Assembly: GCF_009707955.1 (NCBI RefSeq)
Contig: NZ_WMDQ01000004.1
Location: 1-64,000, forward strand
Length of the DNA: 64,000 nucleotides
Reading direction: 5' to 3'
Source of the DNA: Flavobacterium sp. LC2016-13
Lineage (GTDB): Bacteria > Bacteroidota > Bacteroidia > Flavobacteriales > Flavobacteriaceae
The notes below the pieces were generated by a model that worked only from the letters and a program-made list of their open reading frames with translations, was not told the origin of the DNA and ran no database searches. The first letter of the stretch is position 1, and every line of letters begins with the position of its first letter. Made by a program: the position numbers and the translations under genes. This document shows, piece by piece, positions 53,814 through 62,243 of the stretch.

Positions 53814-53990
53814 TTATACTGTTCCTTCATCTAAAGGAATTTCACTCATTTCCTGAATTTTATCTTTTCTATATGAGAACACCCAAAAACCCAGGCCTAC
53901 AAAAAAGAAAAAGAATATCAGTAGAGAAAGAATCGGGTAAATTTCTATACCCGATATATTCTCCATATTGTGCTTTATTTGTTCGAACAT
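53814..53990 (-). CDS. ccoQ: Small cbb3 oxidase subunit CcoQ/FixQ-like
   Basis: A 58-aa protein (MFEQIKHNMENISGIEIYPI) with one membrane helix (LSLLIFFFFFVGLGFWVF) and a charged cytosolic tail ending PLDEGTV. Length, helix and place between ccoO and ccoP fit CcoQ, which stabilises the complex. The stop lies 17 bases before the ccoP start and the start 4 bases after the ccoNO stop. Confidence 0.85.
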   Translation of the reverse strand: MFEQIKHNMENISGIEIYPILSLLIFFFFFVGLGFWVFSYRKDKIQEMSEIPLDEGTV

Positions 53991-53994
53991 AATG

Positions 53995-56184
53995 TTATTT
54001 TTTAGAAATATCTTTTACTTTAATATCAGTTCCAAGTCTTTGTATATAAGCAATTAAGGCTACAATTTCTCTTTCATTCATCGGCACGAATTTTTCACCT
54101 TTAGCAACAGCTGCTTTTTTACTGTCTTCATAACTTTTTACAAAATCAGGATCGTTTTCTAAGCTTTTTTCTATCGAAATTGCCTGCGTTCTCAATGCTG
54201 CCTGAGCATTCGCTACTTCAGCTTCTGAGTATGGAACACCAAGCGAAACCATGACTTGCATTTTCTTTTGTGTTAATGAAATATCCATTGGTTTGTTATC
54301 AAACAGCCATTTATAACCTGGCATAATTGAACCTGCAGAAATACTTTGCGGGCTCCAGAAATGATTGAAATGCCAGTTGTCATTGTATTTTCCACCTACT
54401 CTTAACAAATCAGGTCCTGTACGTTTTGATCCCCATAAAAATGGATGGTCGTAGACAAATTCTCCTGCTTTTGATTGAGGTCCGTAACGCTCAACTTCGC
54501 TTCTGAAAGGGCGAACGGATTGTGAATGACAACCTACACAGCCTTCTCTTATATATAAATCACGTCCTTCAAGTTCTAATGGTGAATAAGGTTTTACACT
54601 TGAAATTGTTGGAATATTTGATTTTACCATAATTGTTGGTACAATTTGAATCACTCCTCCAATTAAAATAGCAATCGTTGCTAAAATGGTTAACTGAATT
54701 GGTTTTCTTTCTAACCAGGAATGGAATTTTTCTCCATTTAGTCTATTACTGCTTATTCTTTGTAATGCAGGAGCCTGAGCTAATTCATCTTCGATGGTTT
54801 CACCGGCTTTAATAGTCATGATAATGTTGTAAACCAATGTCAACATTCCAATTAGATATAAAGAACCTCCAATTGCTCTCATCCAATATAATGGCATAAT
54901 TGCAGTTACTGTTTCAAGGAAGTTACCATAGGTTAAAGTTCCATCCGGATTAAATTGCTTCCACATTGATGCCTGCTGAAAACCAGCCACGTACATTGGT
55001 AATGCGTATAAAATAATTCCTAAAGTACCAATCCAGAAATGGAAATTGGCTAATTTATTAGAGAATAATTTACTCTTCGTCATTCTTGGAATCAACCAGT
55101 AAATAACACCAAAAGACATAAATCCGTTCCAAGCTAAGGCACCAACGTGCACGTGGGCAATAATCCAGTCTGTGTAATGCGCTATTGCATTTACATTTTT
55201 TAATGAAAGCATTGGACCTTCAAAAGTTGCCATTCCGTATCCAGTAATAGCTACTACAAAGAATTTTAAAACAGGTTCTTCACGAACTTTATCCCACGCA
55301 CCTCTTAAAGTTAAAAGTCCGTTAATCATACCTCCCCAAGATGGAGCGATAAGCATTACTGAAAATGCTACTCCTAAATTTTGAGCCCAACTTGGTAAAG
55401 CTGAATAAAGTAAATGGTGTGGTCCGGCCCAGATATAAATAAATATTAATGACCAAAAGTGAATAATAGATAATCGATATGAATAAATAGGTCGATTGGC
55501 AACTTTTGGAATAAAATAATACATTAAACCTAAGAATGGTGTTGTCAGGAAAAATGCTACTGCATTATGTCCGTACCACCATTGTACCAACGCATCCTGA
55601 ACTCCGGCGTAAACAGAATAACTTTTTAATCCTGAAACCGGGATTTCTATATTATTAAAAATATGTAGAACAGCTACAGTTACGAATGTGGCCAAATAAA
55701 ACCAAATAGCTACATACAAATGGCGCTCTCTACGACGCAACATTGTACCTATCATATTGATACCCATAACGACCCAAATAACTGCAATCGCAATATCAAT
55801 AGGCCATTCAAGTTCAGCATATTCTTTTGATGAAGTATAACCTAAAGGCAATGTTATAGCTGCTGCGACAATAATTAGCTGCCAGCCCCAAAAATGTAAA
55901 TTGCTTAAAAAATCACTAAACATTCTGGCTTTTAGCAATCGCTGCATGGAGTAATACATTCCGGCAAAAAAGGCATTTCCTACAAAGGCAAAAATAACAG
56001 CATTTGTATGCAAAGGTCTTAATCTACCATAGCTTAGCCATGAAATCCCATCGGTCATGTTGGGAAAAAGGTACATAACCGCAAGGGTTAGCCCTACTAA
56101 CATACCCACTACTCCAAAAAGAATGGTGGCGTAAATGAATTTTTTTACAATTTTGTTGTCGTAATAAAACTGTTCCATTTCCAT
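53995..56184 (-). CDS. ccoNO: Fused cbb3 oxidase subunits CcoN-CcoO
   Basis: A 729-aa fusion. Residues about 1-480 are CcoN, the haem-copper catalytic subunit with about 12 helices (RPLHTNAVIFAFVGNAFFAG, WYGHNAVAFFLT, HLLYSALPSWAQNLGV, THDWIIAHVHVGALAWNG-like region). A connecting helix leads to CcoO, the monohaem c subunit, with GCVGCHSQSVRP (C549, C552, H553) and a Met ligand in GSIMPGYKWLF. The fused form is known in Bacteroidota. It reduces oxygen with high affinity and pumps protons, suiting low oxygen. Starts 2 bases after ccoS. Confidence 0.95.
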   Translation of the reverse strand: MEMEQFYYDNKIVKKFIYATILFGVVGMLVGLTLAVMYLFPNMTDGISWLSYGRLRPLHTNAVIFAFVGNAFFAGMYYSMQRLLKARMFSDFLSNLHFWGWQLIIVAAAITLPLGYTSSKEYAELEWPIDIAIAVIWVVMGINMIGTMLRRRERHLYVAIWFYLATFVTVAVLHIFNNIEIPVSGLKSYSVYAGVQDALVQWWYGHNAVAFFLTTPFLGLMYYFIPKVANRPIYSYRLSIIHFWSLIFIYIWAGPHHLLYSALPSWAQNLGVAFSVMLIAPSWGGMINGLLTLRGAWDKVREEPVLKFFVVAITGYGMATFEGPMLSLKNVNAIAHYTDWIIAHVHVGALAWNGFMSFGVIYWLIPRMTKSKLFSNKLANFHFWIGTLGIILYALPMYVAGFQQASMWKQFNPDGTLTYGNFLETVTAIMPLYWMRAIGGSLYLIGMLTLVYNIIMTIKAGETIEDELAQAPALQRISSNRLNGEKFHSWLERKPIQLTILATIAILIGGVIQIVPTIMVKSNIPTISSVKPYSPLELEGRDLYIREGCVGCHSQSVRPFRSEVERYGPQSKAGEFVYDHPFLWGSKRTGPDLLRVGGKYNDNWHFNHFWSPQSISAGSIMPGYKWLFDNKPMDISLTQKKMQVMVSLGVPYSEAEVANAQAALRTQAISIEKSLENDPDFVKSYEDSKKAAVAKGEKFVPMNEREIVALIAYIQRLGTDIKVKDISKK

Positions 56185-56186
56185 AA

Positions 56187-56378
56187 TTATACTTGTTTTT
56201 CTTCGGTTGGTGAATCTTTTGTTTGGGTGGTAATTTTGATTTCGTCGTCAAAAAGTATTCTGACTGAAGGTGTATAATCATCGTCATACTGGCCTGATTT
56301 AACAGCAACAATAAAGGCAATAAAAAATCCGATAGCTACGAAAATACTTACTGAAATTAATAGATAGATAACACTCAT
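56187..56378 (-). CDS. ccoS: Cbb3 oxidase assembly protein CcoS
   Basis: A 63-aa protein with one N-terminal membrane helix (MSVIYLLISVSIFVAIGFFI) followed by FIVAVKSGQYDDDYTPSVRILFDDE, the CcoS signature with its acidic patch. Required for placing cofactors in CcoN in other bacteria. First gene of the ccoS-NO-Q-P-G-H transcript, with an FNR-type promoter. Confidence 0.9.
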   Translation of the reverse strand: MSVIYLLISVSIFVAIGFFIAFIVAVKSGQYDDDYTPSVRILFDDEIKITTQTKDSPTEEKQV

Positions 56379-56396
56379 ACCGTAAATTTATGTTAA

Positions 56397-56404
56397 CAAA
56401 ATTA
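56397..56404 (-). promoter_or_regulatory. Promoter -7 element of ccoS operon
   Basis: TAATTTTG on the minus strand, full consensus, 18 bases before the ccoS ATG. Confidence 0.7.
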
Positions 56405-56426
56405 CTTGGTTACAGGCTTTTAAAAT

Positions 56427-56440
56427 ATGATAATTATCAT
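56427..56440. promoter_or_regulatory. FNR-type box upstream of ccoS operon
   Basis: ATGATAATTATCAT, a perfect dyad, centred 33 bases upstream of the centre of the -7 element, the same geometry as at hemN. Confidence 0.75.
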
Positions 56441-56494
56441 GGTCAGAGAAGAATGTTAAATTTAGTAAAAATTTTCTTAAATATTACTAAAATT

Positions 56495-58882
56495 TTAATT
56501 TAATTTTCTAATACTTAAGTAGTTAGATATTATAGTTACAAAACTAACTATGGTAATCGTACTTAAAGGCATAATTATAGCAGCCACCAGGGGAAGAAGA
56601 TTTCCTGTAATCGCAAAGGTAAGTCCAACAACATTATAGAGCAGTGATAAGGCAAAACTCATTTTGATTATAGTTATTGATTTATGAGATAATTTTAAAA
56701 AGTAATTTAGTTTTGAGAACTCACTCGCATCTAAAATTGCATCGCAGGCAGGAGAAAAAACATTGACATTTTCAGAGATCGAAATGCCTACGTTACTTTG
56801 TGCTAAAGCACCAGCGTCGTTTAAACCATCCCCAACCATCATTACATTTTGTCCATTTTCCTGTAATTCTTTTATAAATGCTAATTTTTGCTCGGGTTTC
56901 TGATTAAAAATAAGTTGTGTATTTTTTGGCAGGAGAGCTTCAAGGTTTGCTCTTTCTCCATCATTATCTCCTGATAATATTTTGATTTGGTAGTTTTTAT
57001 TCAGTTTCAAAAACAACTCTTCCAGACCTTCACGATATTGGTTTTTAAAATTGAATCTTCCATAATAAATACCATCAATTTTGATATGGAGTGAAGTTGT
57101 TTCTATTTCGGATAAATCTGAAATTGAGGCTTCAACAAATGAAGATGAACCAATTATTATTTGTTTGTTTTCTACAAATGCCTGAATTCCTTTTCCGGTT
57201 ATTTCCTGAAAATCCTCCATTTTAATTTTCTTTGTTTCAGGCAAAAAATCATATAACATTCGACTTAATGGATGATTTGATCCACGAAGCACATTTTTTA
57301 TTAAAATACTATTTTCTTCTGAAATTATACTTCCTTCATAAGTAATGTCTGCTTTTTTATGCGTTGTAATTGTTCCTGTTTTATCAAAAACTATTGTATC
57401 AACTTTTGCTAATTGTTCGATTACTAATGCATTTTTAAGATATAATTTCTTCTTTCCTAGAATTCGTAAAATATTTCCGAAAGTAAATGGCGCCGTTAAT
57501 GCCAGTGCACAAGGGCAAGCGACAATTAATACTGCAGTAAACACATTAAAGGCTGTATTGGCATCTATAAATATCCAATAACCTAAACATGCAAAAGCAA
57601 TTAATAATAATATTGGTGTAAAATATCTACTAATGGCATCTGTAATTGTTTTGTGTTTTTGCTGTACATTTTTCTGAAAAATTTCATTGCTCCATAATTG
57701 TGTAAGGTAACTTTGAGAAACAGAATGCAGTACTTCCATTTCGATTACTTTACCAATTTGTTTTCCTCCTGCAAATACTTTATCTCCGGATTTTTTGCTA
57801 ATCGGAATTGCTTCTCCGGTCACAAAACTATAATCGATTTCTGCTTTTTCACTAATTAAAATACCATCAACAGGAATCAATTCCTGATTTCTGATTAATA
57901 ATCTGTTGCCTTTTAAAACATCATAAATTGGCACACTCTCTTCGGATGTGTCTGTATTAATTCTGGTAACAGCGATTGGAAAATAGGATTTAAAATCTCT
58001 TTCAAAACTTAAAAAACTATAGGTTTTTATCTGAAACATTTTTCCGAGTAACATAAAAAAAACCAAACCTGTTAAGCTATCAAAAAAACCGGGTCCGTAA
58101 TCCATAAGCATATCAAATGTGCTTCGAATAAACATTACGATAATTCCTAATGCAATAGGTATATCAATATTCAGCATTTTAGATTTGATGCTTTTATATG
58201 CTGAAACATAATAACCACTTGCTGAGTATAAAAAACTGGGAAGTGACAAAACAAAAATTAATGCTCTAAAAAAGGGCTTATAATTATCGAGCCAAAACTC
58301 TTTAATTTCAAAATATTCAGGAAACGAGAGCAGCATTATATTTCCGAAACAAAAAAATGCAACTCCAAGTTTATAGGTTAGGGTTCGATCAACATTGCTT
58401 TTTCCTGTTTCATAATTTTCTAAACTAATATAAGGTTCATAGCCAATTGAACTTAGCATATAAACGATGGTTTTAAGTGAAACAAGATCGGAATTATAGG
58501 TGATTCGGACTTTTTTCTCAGGAAAATTAACTTGGGAAATATTGATGCCTGATTGTAATTTATTAAGATTTTCGAGGATCCAGATACATGAACTACAATG
58601 AATATGTGGAATATTTAGAGATACAATAGCTGTATTGCTTTCTTGAAATTCGAGGACTTTTGATAATATAGCTTCATTATCAAGAAAGTCGTATTTGCCC
58701 TGAATATCTTGTGGAGTAGCTCCCGGTGATTTTTCAAAATCATAGTAGCAGGTTAAATCATGAAGGCTAAAAATTTCGTAAACTGTTTTGCAACCATTGC
58801 AGCAAAACAATTTATTATCAAAATTGATTTCTTCATTTCCAGCAATGGTTAAACCACAATGAAAACAACCTTGCTCCTCCAT
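56495..58882 (-). CDS. ccoI: Copper-transporting P1B-type ATPase of the cbb3 cluster (CcoI/FixI type)
   Basis: A 795-aa ion pump. The N-terminal Cys-rich metal-binding part (CFHCG and FCCNGCKTVYEIF, about 5-37) is typical of CcoI. An HMA domain follows with HCSSC (C96, C99). The CPC membrane motif is C456-P457-C458, the phosphorylation site is D500 in DKTGT, and GDGLNDAGAL is the hinge motif. It exports Cu(I) for insertion into the CcoN active site. It lies 116 bases upstream of ccoS on the same strand, with its own FNR-type promoter. Confidence 0.93.
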   Translation of the reverse strand: MEEQGCFHCGLTIAGNEEINFDNKLFCCNGCKTVYEIFSLHDLTCYYDFEKSPGATPQDIQGKYDFLDNEAILSKVLEFQESNTAIVSLNIPHIHCSSCIWILENLNKLQSGINISQVNFPEKKVRITYNSDLVSLKTIVYMLSSIGYEPYISLENYETGKSNVDRTLTYKLGVAFFCFGNIMLLSFPEYFEIKEFWLDNYKPFFRALIFVLSLPSFLYSASGYYVSAYKSIKSKMLNIDIPIALGIIVMFIRSTFDMLMDYGPGFFDSLTGLVFFMLLGKMFQIKTYSFLSFERDFKSYFPIAVTRINTDTSEESVPIYDVLKGNRLLIRNQELIPVDGILISEKAEIDYSFVTGEAIPISKKSGDKVFAGGKQIGKVIEMEVLHSVSQSYLTQLWSNEIFQKNVQQKHKTITDAISRYFTPILLLIAFACLGYWIFIDANTAFNVFTAVLIVACPCALALTAPFTFGNILRILGKKKLYLKNALVIEQLAKVDTIVFDKTGTITTHKKADITYEGSIISEENSILIKNVLRGSNHPLSRMLYDFLPETKKIKMEDFQEITGKGIQAFVENKQIIIGSSSFVEASISDLSEIETTSLHIKIDGIYYGRFNFKNQYREGLEELFLKLNKNYQIKILSGDNDGERANLEALLPKNTQLIFNQKPEQKLAFIKELQENGQNVMMVGDGLNDAGALAQSNVGISISENVNVFSPACDAILDASEFSKLNYFLKLSHKSITIIKMSFALSLLYNVVGLTFAITGNLLPLVAAIIMPLSTITIVSFVTIISNYLSIRKLN

Positions 58883-58902
58883 AATTTGTTTTTTAAATTG
58901 TG

Positions 58903-58910
58903 CAAAGTTT
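58903..58910 (-). promoter_or_regulatory. Probable -7 element of ccoI
   Basis: AAACTTTG on the minus strand, near consensus (a TA lies one base further out). 20 bases before the ccoI start, 34 bases centre to centre from the FNR box. Confidence 0.5.
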
Positions 58911-58933
58911 ATAAATTAAAAAAGAGCATAAAT

Positions 58934-58947
58934 ATGACATTTATCAT
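58934..58947. promoter_or_regulatory. FNR-type box between ccoI and the fnr-like gene
   Basis: ATGACATTTATCAT differs from the hemN box at one base. It is placed to activate ccoI on the minus strand. It lies about 130 bases upstream of the promoter of the regulator gene on the plus strand, so an effect there is less certain. Confidence 0.65.
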
Positions 58948-59058
58948 GCTTTTTTAAATTATGATTCTAATTTACTAAAAATAAAAAGGCCATTTTTTTT
59001 ATTGAGATTATTTCTTATTTTTTTTGAAATTATTATGCTTTAAGACATGAATAATGGT

Positions 59059-59066
59059 TAATTTTG
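59059..59066 (+). promoter_or_regulatory. Promoter -7 element of fnr-like gene
   Basis: TAATTTTG, full consensus, 15 bases before the ATG at 59082. It overlaps the alternative TTG start at 59064, which is therefore unlikely. Confidence 0.65.
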
Positions 59067-59081
59067 CTCAAAATTTTTGTC

Positions 59082-59762
59082 ATGAATAAATGTGACCAAT
59101 GTATCGTTCGACAACTAACTTCTTTGAAAGCCCTAAGCAAAGATGAAGTAATAAAACTAGCCAACAGCAAAACAACTTATAAGATAAAAAAAGGTGATGC
59201 TATTTTTGAGGAAGGCGAAGTAACCAACGGCGTTTTTTGTGTAAAAGACGGAGTTGGAAAATTATCTAAACTTAGTGCGAACGGAAAAGACCAAATCGTA
59301 AAACTTGTTAAATCTGGAGAACTTTTAGGACAGCGTTCTATGATAAGCAATGAACCGGCTAACTTATCTGCGAAAGCTATTGCTGACATGGAGGTTTGTT
59401 TTATTCCAAAATCTGAAATCATTAATTTTTTCAATAATAACAATCAGTTCTCAATGAACTTAATGCAATCTGTTTGCGAAGATTTAAAAGAATCTGAAAA
59501 TGACAAAATTGCACTGGCTCAAAAAACAGTAAAACAGCGATTAGCAGAGACTTTATTATATTTACATCATACGTTTGGTGAAAATACAGATCATACCTTA
59601 AAAGTGCAGCTTACCAGAGAGGAATTAGCCGGAATGATTGGAACTGCAACTGAAAGCTGTATTCGTTTATTATCAGATTTTAATAAATTGGAATTGATAG
59701 AATTGGCTGGAAAAAAAATTGTGCTTAAAAACGTAAAAGCTTTAAAAAAATTAGCCGAATAA
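59082..59762 (+). CDS. Crp/Fnr family transcriptional regulator
   Basis: A 226-aa regulator starting at 59082 (MNKCDQCIVRQLTSLKALSK). A cyclic-nucleotide-binding-type sensor domain (about 20-140) is joined by a long helix to a helix-turn-helix (LTREELAGMIGTATESCIRLLSDF). The recognition helix has E-S-C-I-R, the same Glu/Arg spacing as ETISR of E. coli FNR, which fits TGAT-N4-ATCA boxes. Near the N-terminus is CDQC, but it lacks the full four-Cys set of E. coli FNR, so oxygen sensing through an Fe-S cluster is not shown. It probably controls ccoI, the ccoS operon and hemN, all next to FNR-type boxes. Confidence 0.88.
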   Translation: MNKCDQCIVRQLTSLKALSKDEVIKLANSKTTYKIKKGDAIFEEGEVTNGVFCVKDGVGKLSKLSANGKDQIVKLVKSGELLGQRSMISNEPANLSAKAIADMEVCFIPKSEIINFFNNNNQFSMNLMQSVCEDLKESENDKIALAQKTVKQRLAETLLYLHHTFGENTDHTLKVQLTREELAGMIGTATESCIRLLSDFNKLELIELAGKKIVLKNVKALKKLAE

Positions 59763-59763
59763 T

Positions 59764-60534
59764 TTAGAGTTTCTTAGCTTCATTCCAGAATACATCCATT
59801 TCTGCCAGCGTCATATCCATTAAAGGCTTTCCTAATTCACCTGCTTTGCTTTCTAAATATTGAAAACGTTTGATAAATTTTTTATTAGTACGCTCTAATG
59901 CATCTTCTGGGTTTACATTTAAAAATCTGGCATAATTAATCATCGAGAATAAAACATCGCCAAATTCGGCCTCTATTTTATCCTGATCGCCTGCTTTAAC
60001 TTCGATTTGCAATTCTTGTAATTCTTCCTGCACTTTGTCCCAAACCTGATGCGGTTCTTCCCAATCAAAACCAACACCTTTTACTTTATCCTGAATTCGG
60101 CTTGCTTTTACTAATGCTGGTAAACTTCTTGGAACGCCTTCTAATACAGATTTTTTACCTTCTTTTAGTTTTAATTTTTCCCAATTTTGTTTAACTTCTT
60201 CTTCATCTTTTACAACAGTGTCACTATAAATATGAGGATGACGATGAATCAGCTTTTCGCAGATTTCATTACAAACATCGGCTATATCAAAATCGTTGGT
60301 TTCAGAACCTATTTTAGCATAAAAAACGATATGCAATAACAAATCGCCTAATTCTTTTTTTACTTCATTTAAATCATTATCTAAAATAGCATCTCCTAAT
60401 TCGTAAGTTTCTTCAATTGTAAGATGCCTGAGCGTTTGCAAAGTTTGTTTTTTATCCCAGGGACATTGCTCGCGTAGTTCATCCATGATAATTAATAATC
60501 TTTCGAATGCTTTTAGTTGAAGTTCTTTGTTCAT
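59764..60534 (-). CDS. mazG: Nucleoside triphosphate pyrophosphohydrolase MazG
   Basis: A 256-aa cytosolic enzyme with two MazG folds. Metal-binding Glu/Asp residues lie in TIEETYELGDAI and KKELGDLLLHIVF (first domain), and the second domain has KIEAEFGDVLFSMINYAR. The start LLIIMDELREQCPWDKKQT is the family signature. It breaks NTPs to NMP and pyrophosphate and may lower ppGpp or clear damaged nucleotides. It ends 1 base from the fnr-like gene stop (convergent). Confidence 0.94.
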   Translation of the reverse strand: MNKELQLKAFERLLIIMDELREQCPWDKKQTLQTLRHLTIEETYELGDAILDNDLNEVKKELGDLLLHIVFYAKIGSETNDFDIADVCNEICEKLIHRHPHIYSDTVVKDEEEVKQNWEKLKLKEGKKSVLEGVPRSLPALVKASRIQDKVKGVGFDWEEPHQVWDKVQEELQELQIEVKAGDQDKIEAEFGDVLFSMINYARFLNVNPEDALERTNKKFIKRFQYLESKAGELGKPLMDMTLAEMDVFWNEAKKL

Positions 60535-60583
60535 CTTTTTATTTTATACTTCCAAAATTAGAATATTTTATTGAGTATTATGT

Positions 60584-60617
60584 CAAAAAAAAGAAGGCAA
60601 ATTATGCCTTCTTTTTT
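60584..60617. terminator. Terminator of the carbonic anhydrase gene
   Basis: aagaaggca (60591-60599), 5-base loop, tgccttctt (60605-60613), with A-run before and T-run after. It ends the minus-strand gene that stops at 60619. Confidence 0.8.
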
Positions 60618-60618
60618 G

Positions 60619-61428
60619 TTAGATTGATTCTTTAATTTTCCTGCCATTTAATTCCTGAACATTTCTAAAATTATTAACTGGCATTATTTTTCTCAAATCT
60701 TTAATCATTTTGATTGAAACATCGATTTGGTTTTTAAAAATAAACCATTCAACACCTTCTGTACAAGGTGGCGTTGTTAATGAACCTGTATAAGTATAAT
60801 AGGTTTTATTTTGAGGAAGGACTTTATTGATATTAAAATCAGCGTTTACTTTTACAGTATCATTAACTTTGGCTGGTAAATATTTGTCAAGAAATTCAAA
60901 AGTTTCATTACTGTTCTTATCCTCTTGTGCCATAATCGCTAATACAGCAAATTTTCCTTCTTTACTTTTATGAACCATGTGAATTACTAACGGATATCTG
61001 ACTCCTTTTATAGTATGTTCTGCCGGTTCATGAAAATGAAATTGTTTAAGTTCATACTGATTTCCGTTGATGACAATATAATCTCCGGGCTCAAAATCAA
61101 ACTGAATAGAATGCCCATTATTTATAATATCATGAATTTTTGTCTTTTGATTATAATGAAATTCAATAGGTTTTAATGTTTTATCTTTTTCAGTCTCAAC
61201 AATATCAACCGGCGATTGAGCATTTCCTCCGCAATCATTCTGATCAATTTCTGACCAATGCTCCGGTCCTGTTTCTCCATCGTAATTCCAATGTTTTTGA
61301 TGATGTTCTTCTGTTTTTGATGAATCAGAAGATCCTACAGCATTTTCAGTTTCTTTAGTTTTGTTATTACAAGCCGTAATTGTTATTATAGTCAATCCAA
61401 TCAGTAATGTTGCTTTTATCCTTTTCAT
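60619..61428 (-). CDS. Alpha-type carbonic anhydrase, lipoprotein
   Basis: I choose the ATG at 61428 (MKRIKATLLIGLTIITITAC, 269 aa), because the codon two positions earlier is only TTG. A lipoprotein signal with lipobox ITAC (Cys 20) is followed by a Thr/Glu-rich spacer and the catalytic domain from HWNYDGETGPEHWSEID. Zinc ligands are the two His of FHFHEPAEH and the His of VIHMVH. TGSLTTPPCTEGVEW contains the gatekeeping Thr and a disulfide Cys, the partner being DCGGNAQSPVDI. It converts CO2 and bicarbonate, likely in the periplasm or on the outer membrane. Confidence 0.93.
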   Translation of the reverse strand: MKRIKATLLIGLTIITITACNNKTKETENAVGSSDSSKTEEHHQKHWNYDGETGPEHWSEIDQNDCGGNAQSPVDIVETEKDKTLKPIEFHYNQKTKIHDIINNGHSIQFDFEPGDYIVINGNQYELKQFHFHEPAEHTIKGVRYPLVIHMVHKSKEGKFAVLAIMAQEDKNSNETFEFLDKYLPAKVNDTVKVNADFNINKVLPQNKTYYTYTGSLTTPPCTEGVEWFIFKNQIDVSIKMIKDLRKIMPVNNFRNVQELNGRKIKESI

Positions 61429-61610
61429 AATCAATTCAAAATAAAATATTATTATTCAGTTATAATTTCAACATTAAACACAATAAACTACATTTCAATT
61501 AATTACAAATTAAAAGTTTAAATCTTGCTTTAATGTTTTATTATTTTTCTTACAAAAATAGCGTTTTTATTTATTTCTACACATATAATTAAAGCCAATT
61601 TTTAAAACAA

Positions 61611-61632
61611 AAAAAAACCTGTCAAGAAAATA
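61611..61632 (-). terminator. Terminator of DUF5606 gene
   Basis: On the minus strand cctgttaaga and tcttgacagg form a stem with one G-U pair, followed by T-run (A-run 61609-61617). It begins 40 bases past the gene. Confidence 0.7.
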
Positions 61633-61671
61633 TCTTAACAGGATTTGTATATTTTGAAATGTAGTTACCTA

Positions 61672-62175
61672 CTATTCTTCTTTTTTAGCTTTTGCTGTTT
61701 TAGCAGCTGGTGCTTTTTTTGCTGGTGCCTTTTTAGGTTTTTCTTCTGCAACCGGAGCAGCTTCTTCTTTAGTTTCAGCAGGAGCCGGAGCTAAATCAGT
61801 AACCAGACCTTTTGCCTGAAGTGTGTTATACCAGTTTAATACTTTTTTAATATCAGAAGGATAAACTCTTTCTTCATCATATTCAGGTAAAATTTCTTTA
61901 AAGTAAGCCGCTAATTTCGCATTATCTTCTTTATGAGAAAGAGCCTGACCTTTGTTTTCTTTTGTTGCAATACGTTGCATAACTTCAGTCAAAGGTTTTT
62001 CGCCTTCGTAAGTATAAATTGAAATTTCAGAAAGTAAACTTACATTACTTTTTAAATTTACTGTAATTTTTTTTCCATCTAATAATGATTCTGCCACGAA
62101 ACCTGTACGAGTTTGCACTTTCAATACATATAAACCTGGTTTCCCTGAAATGGCTAAAATTTTCTCTAAATTCAT
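61672..62175 (-). CDS. DUF5606 family protein with Ala/Lys-rich tail
   Basis: A 167-aa protein. Residues 1-130 match the pattern of DUF5606 of flavobacteria (MNLEKILAISGKPGLYVLKV, DGKKITVNLKSNVSLLSEIS, LPEYDEERVYPSDIKKVLNW). The last 35 are low-complexity Ala/Pro/Lys (EEKPKKAPAKKAPAAKTAKA), probably disordered and maybe nucleic-acid binding. Function unknown. It lies just downstream of def on the same strand. Confidence 0.85.
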   Translation of the reverse strand: MNLEKILAISGKPGLYVLKVQTRTGFVAESLLDGKKITVNLKSNVSLLSEISIYTYEGEKPLTEVMQRIATKENKGQALSHKEDNAKLAAYFKEILPEYDEERVYPSDIKKVLNWYNTLQAKGLVTDLAPAPAETKEEAAPVAEEKPKKAPAKKAPAAKTAKAKKEE

Positions 62176-62243
62176 GTTTATTAAAATTAGTATTAAGAAT
62201 TTTTATTCTGTTTTTTAATGTTCTGTTTCTGTAAGAACACTAA

